Assembly: GCF_030317115.1 (NCBI RefSeq)
Contig: NZ_JASZYF010000024.1
Span: 29,089-93,088 of the forward strand
Source: Variovorax gracilis
GTDB taxonomy: Bacteria > Pseudomonadota > Gammaproteobacteria > Burkholderiales > Burkholderiaceae_C
DNA length: 64,000 nucleotides
Direction of reading: 5' to 3'
The position numbers were made by a program, and so were the translations under genes. The notes beneath the pieces are model-generated. The model had not been told where the DNA came from, made no database searches, and saw only the letters and a list, made by a program, of their open reading frames with translations. Below are positions 8,090 to 16,258 of this stretch, piece after piece. Position 1 is the first letter of the stretch. Every line of letters begins with the position of its first letter.

Positions 8090-9043
8090 CTATTCAGGGC
8101 CGCCCGCCTGTGCAGTGGGTCGCAGCGACGCCGCCACGGCCTTGGCGCGCTCGCGCAGCCAGCGCGCCGAACTCGACGAGTGCGTGCGCTCGTGCCAGAG
8201 CTGGTAGTACATGAGGCGCGGCAGCGGCACCGGGCATTCGAGAATCGCGACCGGCAACCGGTCGAGAAAGCGCTCGCAATACTGGCGGCCGGTGGTCAGC
8301 ACCAGCAGGCTCGAAGCCACCATGTCCGGAATGAGGCCGAAGTGCGCGCAGCGCGCCGTGATGTTTCGCTGCCGGCCCATTTCGTCGAGCATCTGGTCGA
8401 TGATCCCGCGCGCACCCGGATGGGTGGGCGTGGGCGCGATGTGCTCGGCCGAGAGCCAGCTCTCCAGGTCCCAGCCGCGCCGCACGGCCGGATGGTCCTT
8501 GTTGACCAGCGACACGATCTCGTCGCCGAAGAGCCTCGCCATGTGCAGGTCTTCCGGCGGCTTCAGCCAGTTGCCGATCACCACGTCGACCTGACCCAGC
8601 GAAAGATGCGCGTGGTAGTCCGAGTCGGAGCTCAGCGGATGGATCTCGATGTGGCACAGCGGCGCCTGGCTCTTGATCTGCGCGACCAGATGCGGCAGGA
8701 AGAGCGGGTCCATGTAGTCGCTTGCCGCGATGCGGAAGGTGGTTGCCGCCGTCTGCGGATCGAAGCCGCGCGCGTCGCTGAACAGCACCTCGGCCGAGCG
8801 CAGGATGGCGGCGCTGGGCTCGATCATCCTCAGGCCCGCATCGGTCGGCACCATGCCCGAGCCGGAGCGCACCAGCAGCGGGTCGCCCGACAGTTCACGC
8901 AGCCGCTTGAGGGCTGCGGAAACGGCGGGCTGGTACATCCCCAATCGGATGGCGGCACGCGAGACGCTGCGGTCGGTCAACACGGTATGTAGAACCCTGA
9001 TGAGATGAAGATCGATCTTGTCTAGAAGCGCTTGGTCTCTCAT
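8090..9043 (-). CDS. LysR-family regulator inside the purine run
   Basis: Transcription regulator of 317 residues. The N-terminal winged helix-turn-helix (residues 10-68: LHLIRVLHTVLTDRSVSRAA, QPAVSAALKRLREL) is followed by a LysR effector domain with FRIAASDYMDPLFLPHL. The DLHLIRV start and SDYMDPLFLP segment place it in the NodD/NahR/LinR-like branch that often senses aromatic or heterocyclic compounds. It lies 65 bases after xdhB and 72 before the purine permease, all on the minus strand, so it probably regulates purine catabolism. That link is inference from position. Confidence 0.9.
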   Translation of the reverse strand: MRDQALLDKIDLHLIRVLHTVLTDRSVSRAAIRLGMYQPAVSAALKRLRELSGDPLLVRSGSGMVPTDAGLRMIEPSAAILRSAEVLFSDARGFDPQTAATTFRIAASDYMDPLFLPHLVAQIKSQAPLCHIEIHPLSSDSDYHAHLSLGQVDVVIGNWLKPPEDLHMARLFGDEIVSLVNKDHPAVRRGWDLESWLSAEHIAPTPTHPGARGIIDQMLDEMGRQRNITARCAHFGLIPDMVASSLLVLTTGRQYCERFLDRLPVAILECPVPLPRLMYYQLWHERTHSSSSARWLRERAKAVAASLRPTAQAGGPE

Positions 9044-9108
9044 GGCTGCCCACCGTGGTCTGGAATGTGCGGGCAGTTATACAGCGCTGCATTCACATGG
9101 AAGTGCCC

Positions 9109-11535
9109 TCAGGCGGCCGCGTTCTGCACCGCGGTGATCGCTCGGAGAATGGCCTCGCTCGTCGCCGGGGCGCGCAATTGCGGATCGGTCCGATGCTCGC
9201 CCACGGCCGACACGGCGTCGCGGATCGCGAAGAACACCGAGAACGGCAGCAACAGCGGCGGCTCGCCGACGGCCTTGCTGCGATGGATCGAGTCCTCGAA
9301 GTTCTGGCCCTCGAACAGCCGCACGTTGAACACCGGCGGGCAGTCATTGGCCGTCGGGATCTTGTAGGTGCTCGGCGCGTGCGTGGTCAGCAGGCCCGTC
9401 TTCGGGTGCCACACCAGTTCCTCGGTCGTGAGCCAGCCCATGCCCTGGATGAAGGCGCCTTCGACCTGGCCGATGTCGACCGCCGGGTTCAGCGACTTGC
9501 CGGCGTCGTGCAGGATGTCGGCGCGCAGCAGCTTCCATTCGCCGGTGAGCGTGTCGACGATCACCTCGCTCACCGCCGCGCCGTAGGCGTAGTAGAAGAA
9601 CGGGCGGCCGAACATCTTGTCCTTGTCCCAGCTCAGGCCCGGGGTGGCGTAGAAGCCGTCGGACCAGAGCTGCACACGGTCGAGGTAAGCCTCGCCCACC
9701 ACGCTGCTGAACGAGAGCGTGCGGCCGTTGACCTCGACCTTGTCATTGGCGAAGCGCACGGCCGAAGCGTCGCCGCCATGGCGATTGGCGGCGCAGGCGG
9801 CAAGCCGCTCGCGAATCTGCCGCGCCGCGTCCTGCGCGGCCTTCCCGTTCAGGTCGGCGCCGGTCGAGGCGGCCGTGGCAGAGGTGTTGGCAACCTTCTG
9901 CGTGTCGGTGGCTGTCACCCTCACGCTCTCGAAGCTCACGCCCAGCTCGTGAGCCACCACTTGCGCCACCTTGGTGTTGAGGCCCTGCCCCATCTCGGTG
10001 CCGCCGTGGTTCACGAGGATCGAGCCGTCGGTGTAGACGTGAACCAGCGCCCCGGCCTGGTTGAAATGCTTGACGTTGAAGGAGATGCCGAACTTCAGCG
10101 GCGCCAGGGCAATGCCGCGCTTGAGAACCGGGCTCTTCGCATTGAAGGCCGCGATCTCTTCCCGGCGGCCGCGGTAGCCGCTGCTGGCTTCCAGCTCGGC
10201 CACGAGCTCGTGAATGATGTTGTCGCTCACGACCTGGCCGTAGGGAGTGACGTTGTTCTCCCCCTTGCCGTAGAAATTGACGCGCCGCACATCCAGCGGA
10301 TCGCGCCCGAGTTCGCGCGCCACGCTGTCGAGAATGTTCTCGATCGCGATCGCGCCCTGCGGACCGCCGAAGCCGCGGAACGCCGTGTTGCTCTGGGTGT
10401 TGGTCTTGCCCGAGTAGCCGTGCATGGCCACGTCGGGCAGCCAGTAGGCGTTGTCGAAGTGGCACAGCGCACGCGTCATCACCGGGCCTGACAGGTCGGC
10501 CGAGTGGCCGGCGCGCGAAACCATCGTGATCTCGGCGCCGAGGATGCGGCCGTCGTCGTCGTAGCCGACTTCGTATTCGTACCAGAAGCAATGGCGCCGG
10601 CCGGTGATCATGAAGTCGTCGTCGCGGTCCAGCCGCAGCTTGACCGGGCGCTTGAGCTTGTTGGCCGCGATCGACGCCACGCAAGCGAAGAGCGCGGACT
10701 GGGATTCCTTGCCGCCGAAGCCGCCGCCCATGCGACGGCATTCGACGTGCACTTCGTTCGCGTGCAGGTGCAGCGCGTGGGCCACCAGATGCTGCATCTC
10801 GCTCGGATGCTGCGTCGAGCAGTACACGTGCATCGTGCCGCCTTCCTTCGGAATGGCATAGCTGATCTGGCCTTCGAGGTAGAACTGCTCCTGCCCGCCG
10901 ACGTCGAGCTCGGCCTTGAGCCGGTGCGGCGCCTTCGCAATCGCGGCCTGTGCGCCGCCTTCGTTCGTGGCGCGCACCAGGTGCATCGGCGGAACCACGT
11001 ACTGCTCCTTGGCGTGCGCATCCTGCGGCGTGAGCACGGGCGGCGCAGCCTCGATGTCGAGCACGTCCTTGGCACGGGCCGCGGCACGGCGCGCGGCGTC
11101 GCGCGTCTCGGCGATGACGGCAAACACCGGTTGTCCCATGTAGCGGATGTCGCCACTGCACAGGATGGGGTCGTCGTGAATGATCGATCCGCAATCGTTG
11201 CTGCCCGGAATGTCGGCCGCCGTGATCACGGCCACCACGCCCGGCATGGCCCGGATGGCGTCGAGCTTCATGTCCTTGAGCCGGCCATTGGCAATGGGCG
11301 ACAAGCCCAGGGCGCAATGCAGTGTGCCGGCCAGTTCGGGAATGTCGTCGATGTAGGTCGCTTCCCCAGCGACGTGCAACTGGGCCGACTCGTGCGGCCG
11401 GCTGATGCCCACGCGCGCGCCGTCGCCATGCGCTTTCGCTTCGGCGCGTTCGTCGATGCGCGCCGCGGTGTTGGTCAGGTAGTCGGCAAAGGCTTCGGCG
11501 GACTTGAACAGGCTGGGATCGAGGGGTTTGTTCAT
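9109..11535 (-). CDS. xdhB: Xanthine dehydrogenase large (molybdenum) subunit
   Basis: Oxidises hypoxanthine to xanthine and xanthine to urate in the cytoplasm, as the molybdopterin half of an alpha2beta2 enzyme with XdhA. Its 808 residues match the family. Active-site elements are visible: QEQFYLEGQ at 215-223 (substrate-binding Glu221), FRGFGGPQG at 386-394 (Arg387), and KAVGEPPLLL at 754-763, whose Glu758 is the catalytic base. GGGFGGKES at 270-278 is the usual molybdopterin loop. The ATG follows the xdhA stop after a single base, with an AAGGAG site inside the end of xdhA, so the two are cotranslated. The chaperone gene xdhC is not here but about 34 kb away. Confidence 0.97.
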   Translation of the reverse strand: MNKPLDPSLFKSAEAFADYLTNTAARIDERAEAKAHGDGARVGISRPHESAQLHVAGEATYIDDIPELAGTLHCALGLSPIANGRLKDMKLDAIRAMPGVVAVITAADIPGSNDCGSIIHDDPILCSGDIRYMGQPVFAVIAETRDAARRAAARAKDVLDIEAAPPVLTPQDAHAKEQYVVPPMHLVRATNEGGAQAAIAKAPHRLKAELDVGGQEQFYLEGQISYAIPKEGGTMHVYCSTQHPSEMQHLVAHALHLHANEVHVECRRMGGGFGGKESQSALFACVASIAANKLKRPVKLRLDRDDDFMITGRRHCFWYEYEVGYDDDGRILGAEITMVSRAGHSADLSGPVMTRALCHFDNAYWLPDVAMHGYSGKTNTQSNTAFRGFGGPQGAIAIENILDSVARELGRDPLDVRRVNFYGKGENNVTPYGQVVSDNIIHELVAELEASSGYRGRREEIAAFNAKSPVLKRGIALAPLKFGISFNVKHFNQAGALVHVYTDGSILVNHGGTEMGQGLNTKVAQVVAHELGVSFESVRVTATDTQKVANTSATAASTGADLNGKAAQDAARQIRERLAACAANRHGGDASAVRFANDKVEVNGRTLSFSSVVGEAYLDRVQLWSDGFYATPGLSWDKDKMFGRPFFYYAYGAAVSEVIVDTLTGEWKLLRADILHDAGKSLNPAVDIGQVEGAFIQGMGWLTTEELVWHPKTGLLTTHAPSTYKIPTANDCPPVFNVRLFEGQNFEDSIHRSKAVGEPPLLLPFSVFFAIRDAVSAVGEHRTDPQLRAPATSEAILRAITAVQNAAA

Positions 11536-11536
11536 C

Positions 11537-13120
11537 TCAGGCTCCTTCGACGCTCGTTTCGTGGGGCATCACGCTCCAGACGCTGGTCGCCTCCACCGGC
11601 AACGGATCGGTCGTGCGCGTCTCCAGCCACAGGCGTTGCAGCAGGTTCTGCGCCACCTGCAGGCGGTAATCCGCGCTGGCGCGCATGTCGGTCAGCGGCT
11701 TGAAATCCTGAGCCAGCGCCAGCTTGGCGGCGTTCACGCTGGCCTGCGTCCAGGCCTTGCCGACCAGCGCGGCTTCGGCTTGCGCGGCGCGCTTCACGGT
11801 CGCGGCCATGCCGCCGAAGGCAAGCCGCACTTCCTTTACCACATCGCCGTCCAGCTCGACGGCGAAGCCGCCGCACAGGGCCGAAATGTCGCAGTCGAAA
11901 CGCTTGCTGATCTTGTAGGCCCGCACCTGGCGCCCGAGCGCCGCCAGCGGCACCGAGAGACCCTGCACGAACTCGCCGGGCTCCAGCCGGTTCTTCATGT
12001 AGTCGACGTAGAAATCCGGCAGCGGCATGCGGCGCACCTTGTCGCCGCGGCGCAGCTCGATCTGGGCGTCCAGCGCCATGAGAACCGGCGGCGAATCGCC
12101 GATCGGCGAACCATTGGCGACGTTGCCGCCCATCGTGCCGGCGTTGCGGATGGGCGGCGACGCGAAGCGCAGCCAGACGTCGGTGAGGCTCGGAACGCGC
12201 CGGGTCAGCGCGCGGAAGGCGTTCTCGAGCGAGGCGCCGGCGCCGATATAGAGCGCATCGCCGCGCTCCTCGACCGTCTTCATCTCGGCCACGTCGCCGA
12301 CGAAGATGATGTCGCCGAGGTCGCGGAACTGCTTGTTGACCCAGAGGCCGACGTCGGTCGATCCGGCGAGCAACTGCGCCGTCGGCTTGGCTTCGCGCAG
12401 AGCGGCGAGTTCATCCAGCGTGGTCGGCGCGTGGAAGTGGTCCAGGCGCTGACCGAGCGGGGCGGCGTATTCGAAGGTCTGGTCGTGCTGCAGGCTGGTC
12501 AAGGCCTGCACCACGGGCTGCGTGTCGAGGCGCACGTCGGGCAGGTCGAACATGCGCTGGCCGGCGTCGAGGATCGGGCGGTAGCCGGTACAGCGGCACA
12601 GGTTGCCCGAGAGATCGTCGGCGAGTTGCTGTCGCGTGGGCCGCGTGCCGCCGGCCTGATGATGTTCGTAGGTCGACCACAGCGACATCACGAAACCGGG
12701 GGTGCAGAAACCGCACTGCGAGCCGTGGCAGTCGACCATCGCCTGCTGCACCGGATGCAGGCGCTGCACCGGGTGCTTGTCGTGCTGCTGGGCGTCGTGG
12801 CCGTGGCTGCATTGCGCCTTCAGGTCTTCGACCGTGAACAGCGCCTTGCCGTGCAGCGTCGGCAGGAACTGGATGCAGGCATTGACCGTCGACAGGCGCA
12901 GTCCGTCGACCGCACCGTGCTCGCCGGCATCGGCAAGCTCGCCGATCACCACGGTGCATGCACCGCAATCGCCCTCGTTGCATCCCTCCTTGGTGCCGGT
13001 ACAGCGGGCGTCCTCGCGCAGCCAGTCGAGCACCGAACGGGTCGGATGCACGCCGCTGACGTCGACGATCCGGCCGCGGTGGAAGAAGCGGATGGGTTGG
13101 GTGCTCGGTGTCATGCTCAT
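11537..13120 (-). CDS. xdhA: Xanthine dehydrogenase small (2Fe-2S/FAD) subunit
   Basis: Carries electrons from the molybdenum centre of XdhB through two 2Fe-2S clusters and FAD to NAD+. The 527 residues contain the plant-type ferredoxin ligands Cys47, Cys52, Cys55 and Cys82 (GCNEGDCGAC), the second cluster Cys136/Cys139/Cys175/Cys177 (CGFCTPG, NLCRCTGYRPI), and the FAD domain with LLAGSTDVGLW and GNVANGSPIGDSPP. A His/Gln-rich insert (about residues 104-122) lies between the two cluster domains. It is the first gene of the long minus-strand purine run. The 217 bases upstream hold two dyads that are candidate operators. Confidence 0.97.
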   Translation of the reverse strand: MSMTPSTQPIRFFHRGRIVDVSGVHPTRSVLDWLREDARCTGTKEGCNEGDCGACTVVIGELADAGEHGAVDGLRLSTVNACIQFLPTLHGKALFTVEDLKAQCSHGHDAQQHDKHPVQRLHPVQQAMVDCHGSQCGFCTPGFVMSLWSTYEHHQAGGTRPTRQQLADDLSGNLCRCTGYRPILDAGQRMFDLPDVRLDTQPVVQALTSLQHDQTFEYAAPLGQRLDHFHAPTTLDELAALREAKPTAQLLAGSTDVGLWVNKQFRDLGDIIFVGDVAEMKTVEERGDALYIGAGASLENAFRALTRRVPSLTDVWLRFASPPIRNAGTMGGNVANGSPIGDSPPVLMALDAQIELRRGDKVRRMPLPDFYVDYMKNRLEPGEFVQGLSVPLAALGRQVRAYKISKRFDCDISALCGGFAVELDGDVVKEVRLAFGGMAATVKRAAQAEAALVGKAWTQASVNAAKLALAQDFKPLTDMRASADYRLQVAQNLLQRLWLETRTTDPLPVEATSVWSVMPHETSVEGA

Positions 13121-13178
13121 GCTCGTGGGGGCAACGGGGTTATCGCGATCAAAAATCGGGCCAACTGGAAGTTAGTCC

Positions 13179-13221
13179 TTTGGCGCACCAAATGCATACG
13201 GTCACGGCCATAGCGCCTATG
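13179..13221. promoter_or_regulatory. Two inverted repeats upstream of xdhA
   Basis: TTTGG-N4-CCAAA at 13179-13192 and CATAG-N3-CTATG at 13209-13221 lie about 60 and 90 bases upstream of the xdhA start, where operators or activator sites would be expected. Arm lengths of five bases are modest. Short ATAG/CTAT-type dyads are compatible with LysR-type activators, so the LysR protein encoded after xdhB is a candidate ligand. No GTGTATACA site of the second purine cluster is present here. Confidence 0.35.
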
Positions 13222-13337
13222 TGGGGCTTGGTATGTGACGCTGGGGAAAACCCTTGAATCGGGTTCCATTGTGTTCCCGGGAAGGGTTCGGGAACAGGGA
13301 TGTGCGCGCCGCCGACGCGGGGAATCGATTCGCCGCC

Positions 13338-14243
13338 CTAGGCAAACAGATCCCGGATGACCTGCCGCAACCACCGGTTCGCCGGATCCGCCTCGAAGCG
13401 CTTGCTCCAGTGCAGCGACACGGTGAAATCCCGCAGCGGAAAGGCCGGCTCGACGATCGCGTAGCCGCCCTCCTCCGCGAAGCCGCGCGCGATGTTGCGC
13501 GGCATCACGACCGCCAGGTCTGTCGCGCGGACGATGGCGGGCAGCACCATGAAATGCTCGGTCGTCAGGCGCACCCGGTCTTCCAGGTTCAGTAGTTGAA
13601 GAATGCGCAGCGTTTCCGCGTGCGTGCGCACTGCGACGTACTCCAACTTCTGCAGCGATGCCAGCAGCGCCTGGCCGTTGCGCCGCGAACGCGCGAAGGG
13701 ATGGCCGTTGCGCAGCAGCACGATGTAGCGGTCCTTCAACAGCGTCACGCGCTGCGTATCCCCCACTTTTGGCAGGAAGCCGAAGGCGAAGTCGACTCGG
13801 CCGCCATCCAGCGCGGGCGCGATCTCGGTGGGTTGCAGCGGCAGGGTCTCCAGCCGCACGCCAGGCGCGAGTTCGCCGAGCCTGGCCATCAGCGCCGGCA
13901 GGAAGCGGCCCTCGCCGATGTCGCTCATGTGGATGCGGAAGGTCTTGCGCGAGGCGCCGGGCTCGAAGCGGTCGGGCTCGTTCAAGGCGACTTCCAGCGT
14001 GCCCAATGCCGACTGCACCGCCACCGCGAGCCGATCGGCGCGCGGCGTCGGCGATACGCCGCCCGGCTTGCGGACGAAGAGAGCGTCCTTCAGCAGCAGG
14101 CGCAGCCGGCCCAGCCCGTGGCTCGCCGCGGGCTGGGTGAGCCCGAGCGATTCGGCTGCCCGACTCACGTTGCGGGCGCGGTAGACGGCGTCGAACAGGC
14201 GCAGCAGGTTGAGGTCGATGGCATCGATATGCATGGGATTCAT
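13338..14243 (-). CDS. LysR-family regulator divergent from the quinoprotein cluster
   Basis: DNA-binding regulator of 301 residues: winged helix-turn-helix at about 9-68 (DLNLLRLFDAVYRARNVSRA, QPAASHGLGRLR) and a LysR effector domain (FRIHMSDIGEGRFLPALMAR) of the NodD/PcaQ-like branch. Two starts nine bases apart are possible (14243 and 14234); neither has a strong ribosome site. It is transcribed away from the PQQ-dehydrogenase gene across a 93-base AT-rich spacer, the usual layout for a LysR activator and its target. The target cluster and the inducer are inference. Confidence 0.88.
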   Translation of the reverse strand: MNPMHIDAIDLNLLRLFDAVYRARNVSRAAESLGLTQPAASHGLGRLRLLLKDALFVRKPGGVSPTPRADRLAVAVQSALGTLEVALNEPDRFEPGASRKTFRIHMSDIGEGRFLPALMARLGELAPGVRLETLPLQPTEIAPALDGGRVDFAFGFLPKVGDTQRVTLLKDRYIVLLRNGHPFARSRRNGQALLASLQKLEYVAVRTHAETLRILQLLNLEDRVRLTTEHFMVLPAIVRATDLAVVMPRNIARGFAEEGGYAIVEPAFPLRDFTVSLHWSKRFEADPANRWLRQVIRDLFA

Positions 14244-14336
14244 GTCGCTTAGCTGGATTATTTTATTGATGGTGACCGGTCGCAACCTCAAACTGCTGGA
14301 CGGCGTCACGCCGACAACACGAGAAGGAGACACGAC
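14244..14336. promoter_or_regulatory. Divergent promoter region, LysR and quinoprotein cluster
   Basis: A 93-base spacer between opposite starts. Its LysR-proximal half is AT-rich (GGATTATTTTATTGATGG at about 14254-14272) in an otherwise very GC-rich window. The plus-strand gene has a clear GAGAAGGAGA ribosome site. Suitable for paired promoters and a LysR operator, but no exact -35/-10 pair stands out. Confidence 0.45.
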
Positions 14337-15530
14337 ATGGCCATGATCCGTCCGTATGCGGCAATTGCCGCCTTGACCTGCGCGGCGACTGCCGCGTGGG
14401 CGCAGCAGCCACCGACCGAAGAACCCGGTTGGGCGAAGGGCCGTCCCAAGACCGAGGCCGCCACGCGCATGGCGCCGGTGCCGGCCTTTCCCATCCCCAC
14501 GGCAGCGGACCAGCTTCCGACGAAGAAGTTCAAGCTGCCGCCGGGCTTCAAGGTCGAGACCTGGGCATCGGGCGTGCTCGATGCTCGAGAGCTTCGCCAA
14601 GGCGCCAAGGACAATGTGTTCGTGAGCACGCTCTTCGTGGGCAACAAGGTCTACGCCATTCCCGAGAAGGGCAAGCACGAGGCCAAGGTCATCATCGACA
14701 AGCTGCCGATGGCGGCCGGCATCGAGTACCACAATGGTTCTCTTTACGTGGCCACGAACACGCACATCTACCGCTACGACAACATCGAGGACAAGCTCGA
14801 CAACCCCGGCACTCCGACGGTGCTCTACGACAAGCTGCCCGGAGGCAACGACCACAGCTGGAAGTTCCTGCGCATCCGCGACAACAAGCTCTACTTCCCG
14901 ATCGGAGCGCCTTGCAACATCTGCGATCCGGGTGAATACGCCAAGATCTACCGGATGAATCTCGATGGCAGCAACATCGAGACGGTCGCCAGCGGCGTGC
15001 GCAACACGGTGGGCTTCGACTTCGAACCCAAGACCGGCTACCTCTGGTTCACCGACAACGGCCGCGACTGGTTCAGCGAAGAATTGCCGAACGACGAACT
15101 CAACGTGGTGACGAAGCCGAACCAGCACTTCGGCTATCCGTACTGCCACCAGGGCAACATTCCGGACCCGGAATTCGGCTGGGGCAAGAGCTGCAGCGAC
15201 TACCAGAAGCCGGCCGCGCTGCTCGGCCCGCATGCAGGCTCGCTGGGCCTCAAGTTCTACAACGGCAAGATGTTCCCGGCCAAGTACCAGGGCGCGATGT
15301 TCATCGCGCGCCACGGCCCCTGGAATCGCACCGTCAAGTACGCGGACGTCTCCGTCGCATGGCCCGACGGAAAGGGTGGTGCGAAGGTCGAGCCCTTCAT
15401 GACCGGCTTCGTGGAGAACAACAGCTACCTCGGCCGGCCAGTCGACTTTCTCGTGCTCAAGGACGGATCGATGCTGGTGAGCGACGACCACGCGGGTGCG
15501 ATCTACCGCATCAGCTACGGCGGCAAATGA
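14337..15530 (+). CDS. PQQ-type sugar/sorbosone dehydrogenase-like quinoprotein, periplasmic
   Basis: Exported beta-propeller protein of 397 residues in the glucose/L-sorbosone dehydrogenase family, which uses PQQ to oxidise sugars, aldehydes or alcohols in the periplasm. A Sec signal peptide ends at about AWAQ (residue 22). Blade motifs include LPPGFKVETWASG, FDFEPKTGYLWFTDNGRDW and NQHFGYPYCHQG. Unusually it has several cysteines (IGAPCNICDPGEYA, YPYCHQG, GKSCSDY) that could form disulfides. The stop overlaps the start of the cytochrome gene by four bases, so electrons probably pass to that cytochrome. The substrate cannot be deduced, and no PQQ-synthesis genes are in the window. Confidence 0.85.
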   Translation: MAMIRPYAAIAALTCAATAAWAQQPPTEEPGWAKGRPKTEAATRMAPVPAFPIPTAADQLPTKKFKLPPGFKVETWASGVLDARELRQGAKDNVFVSTLFVGNKVYAIPEKGKHEAKVIIDKLPMAAGIEYHNGSLYVATNTHIYRYDNIEDKLDNPGTPTVLYDKLPGGNDHSWKFLRIRDNKLYFPIGAPCNICDPGEYAKIYRMNLDGSNIETVASGVRNTVGFDFEPKTGYLWFTDNGRDWFSEELPNDELNVVTKPNQHFGYPYCHQGNIPDPEFGWGKSCSDYQKPAALLGPHAGSLGLKFYNGKMFPAKYQGAMFIARHGPWNRTVKYADVSVAWPDGKGGAKVEPFMTGFVENNSYLGRPVDFLVLKDGSMLVSDDHAGAIYRISYGGK

Positions 15531-16165
15531 GAGGACGGGCAAGACTGGCGATTTCGGTAGCCGCTGCGCTGCTTGGACTGGCGGCGCTGCCGGCCGGCGC
15601 CCAGGGCAAACCCGCGCCCGAGAGCTACAAGCAGCGCTTCGCGTCGCTGTGCGCAGCCTGCCACGGCGCGAACGGGCGCAGCGACATGCCGGGAACGCCG
15701 GCCCTTGCCGGACAGCATTCCTTCTATGCGATCACGCAGCTCTTCCTGTTTCGTGAAGGGCGGCGCGCCAACGAAGCGATGACCGCGGTGGCCAAGACCA
15801 TGTCCGACCAGGATCTGCGCGGCTTCTCCGAATACATCGGCACCTTGCCGCCCGTCCCAGCGCCGCCGCCTGCCACGCCGCCCGATGCGGCACGCATGGC
15901 ACGCGGACAGGCCCTGGCCCAGGAGCATCGCTGCCTGATGTGCCATGGGGCCGACCTGAGCGGCGGACAACAGGTGGCGCGCATCGGGCAGCAGCGAGAG
16001 GACTACCTGCAGATGACGCTGCGTGAGTTCAAGTCGGGCAAGCGCCCAGGCTACACGCAGGCGATGGGCGAGGCGGTGAGCCGCATCCCCCCCGAGGATC
16101 TCGACACCATCGCCTACTACGTGGCGCGCTTCCCCGGCGAACCCGCCAAGCCGGCGGGCAAATAG
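15527..16165 (+). CDS. Dihaem c-type cytochrome, periplasmic
   Basis: Electron carrier of 212 residues with a signal peptide (cleavage after about AGA, residue 25) and two class I haem-binding motifs: CAACH near residue 43 and CLMCH near residue 136. This is the cytochrome c4/c553 two-domain layout, joined by a Pro/Ala-rich linker (PPVPAPPPATPP). ATGA overlap with the upstream quinoprotein gene implies a dedicated redox partner that feeds electrons towards a terminal oxidase. A 93-base gap follows before the indolepyruvate oxidoreductase genes, which may have their own promoter. Confidence 0.92.
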   Translation: MRGRARLAISVAAALLGLAALPAGAQGKPAPESYKQRFASLCAACHGANGRSDMPGTPALAGQHSFYAITQLFLFREGRRANEAMTAVAKTMSDQDLRGFSEYIGTLPPVPAPPPATPPDAARMARGQALAQEHRCLMCHGADLSGGQQVARIGQQREDYLQMTLREFKSGKRPGYTQAMGEAVSRIPPEDLDTIAYYVARFPGEPAKPAGK

Positions 16166-16258
16166 GAACGGTTCCAGGAAAACGGCGTCGGCGAAAGCAC
16201 GACGCCGGTTCCGCGCACCCGAACCACGACAACACACAGGCCAACGGAGTCGAGTCTC

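Noticed and set aside
6647..8992. A 781-codon plus-strand open frame opposite the purine permease and LysR genes
   Set aside because: It covers two unrelated genes on the other strand, with low-complexity Arg/His/Gln/Asp composition. An artefact of high GC.
9074..9090. GTTATACAGCGC near the LysR start, similar to CTATACAGCGC near 59111
   Set aside because: Only a half-site resemblance to the GTGTATACA operator; the match is too short, and the second half is missing at both places.
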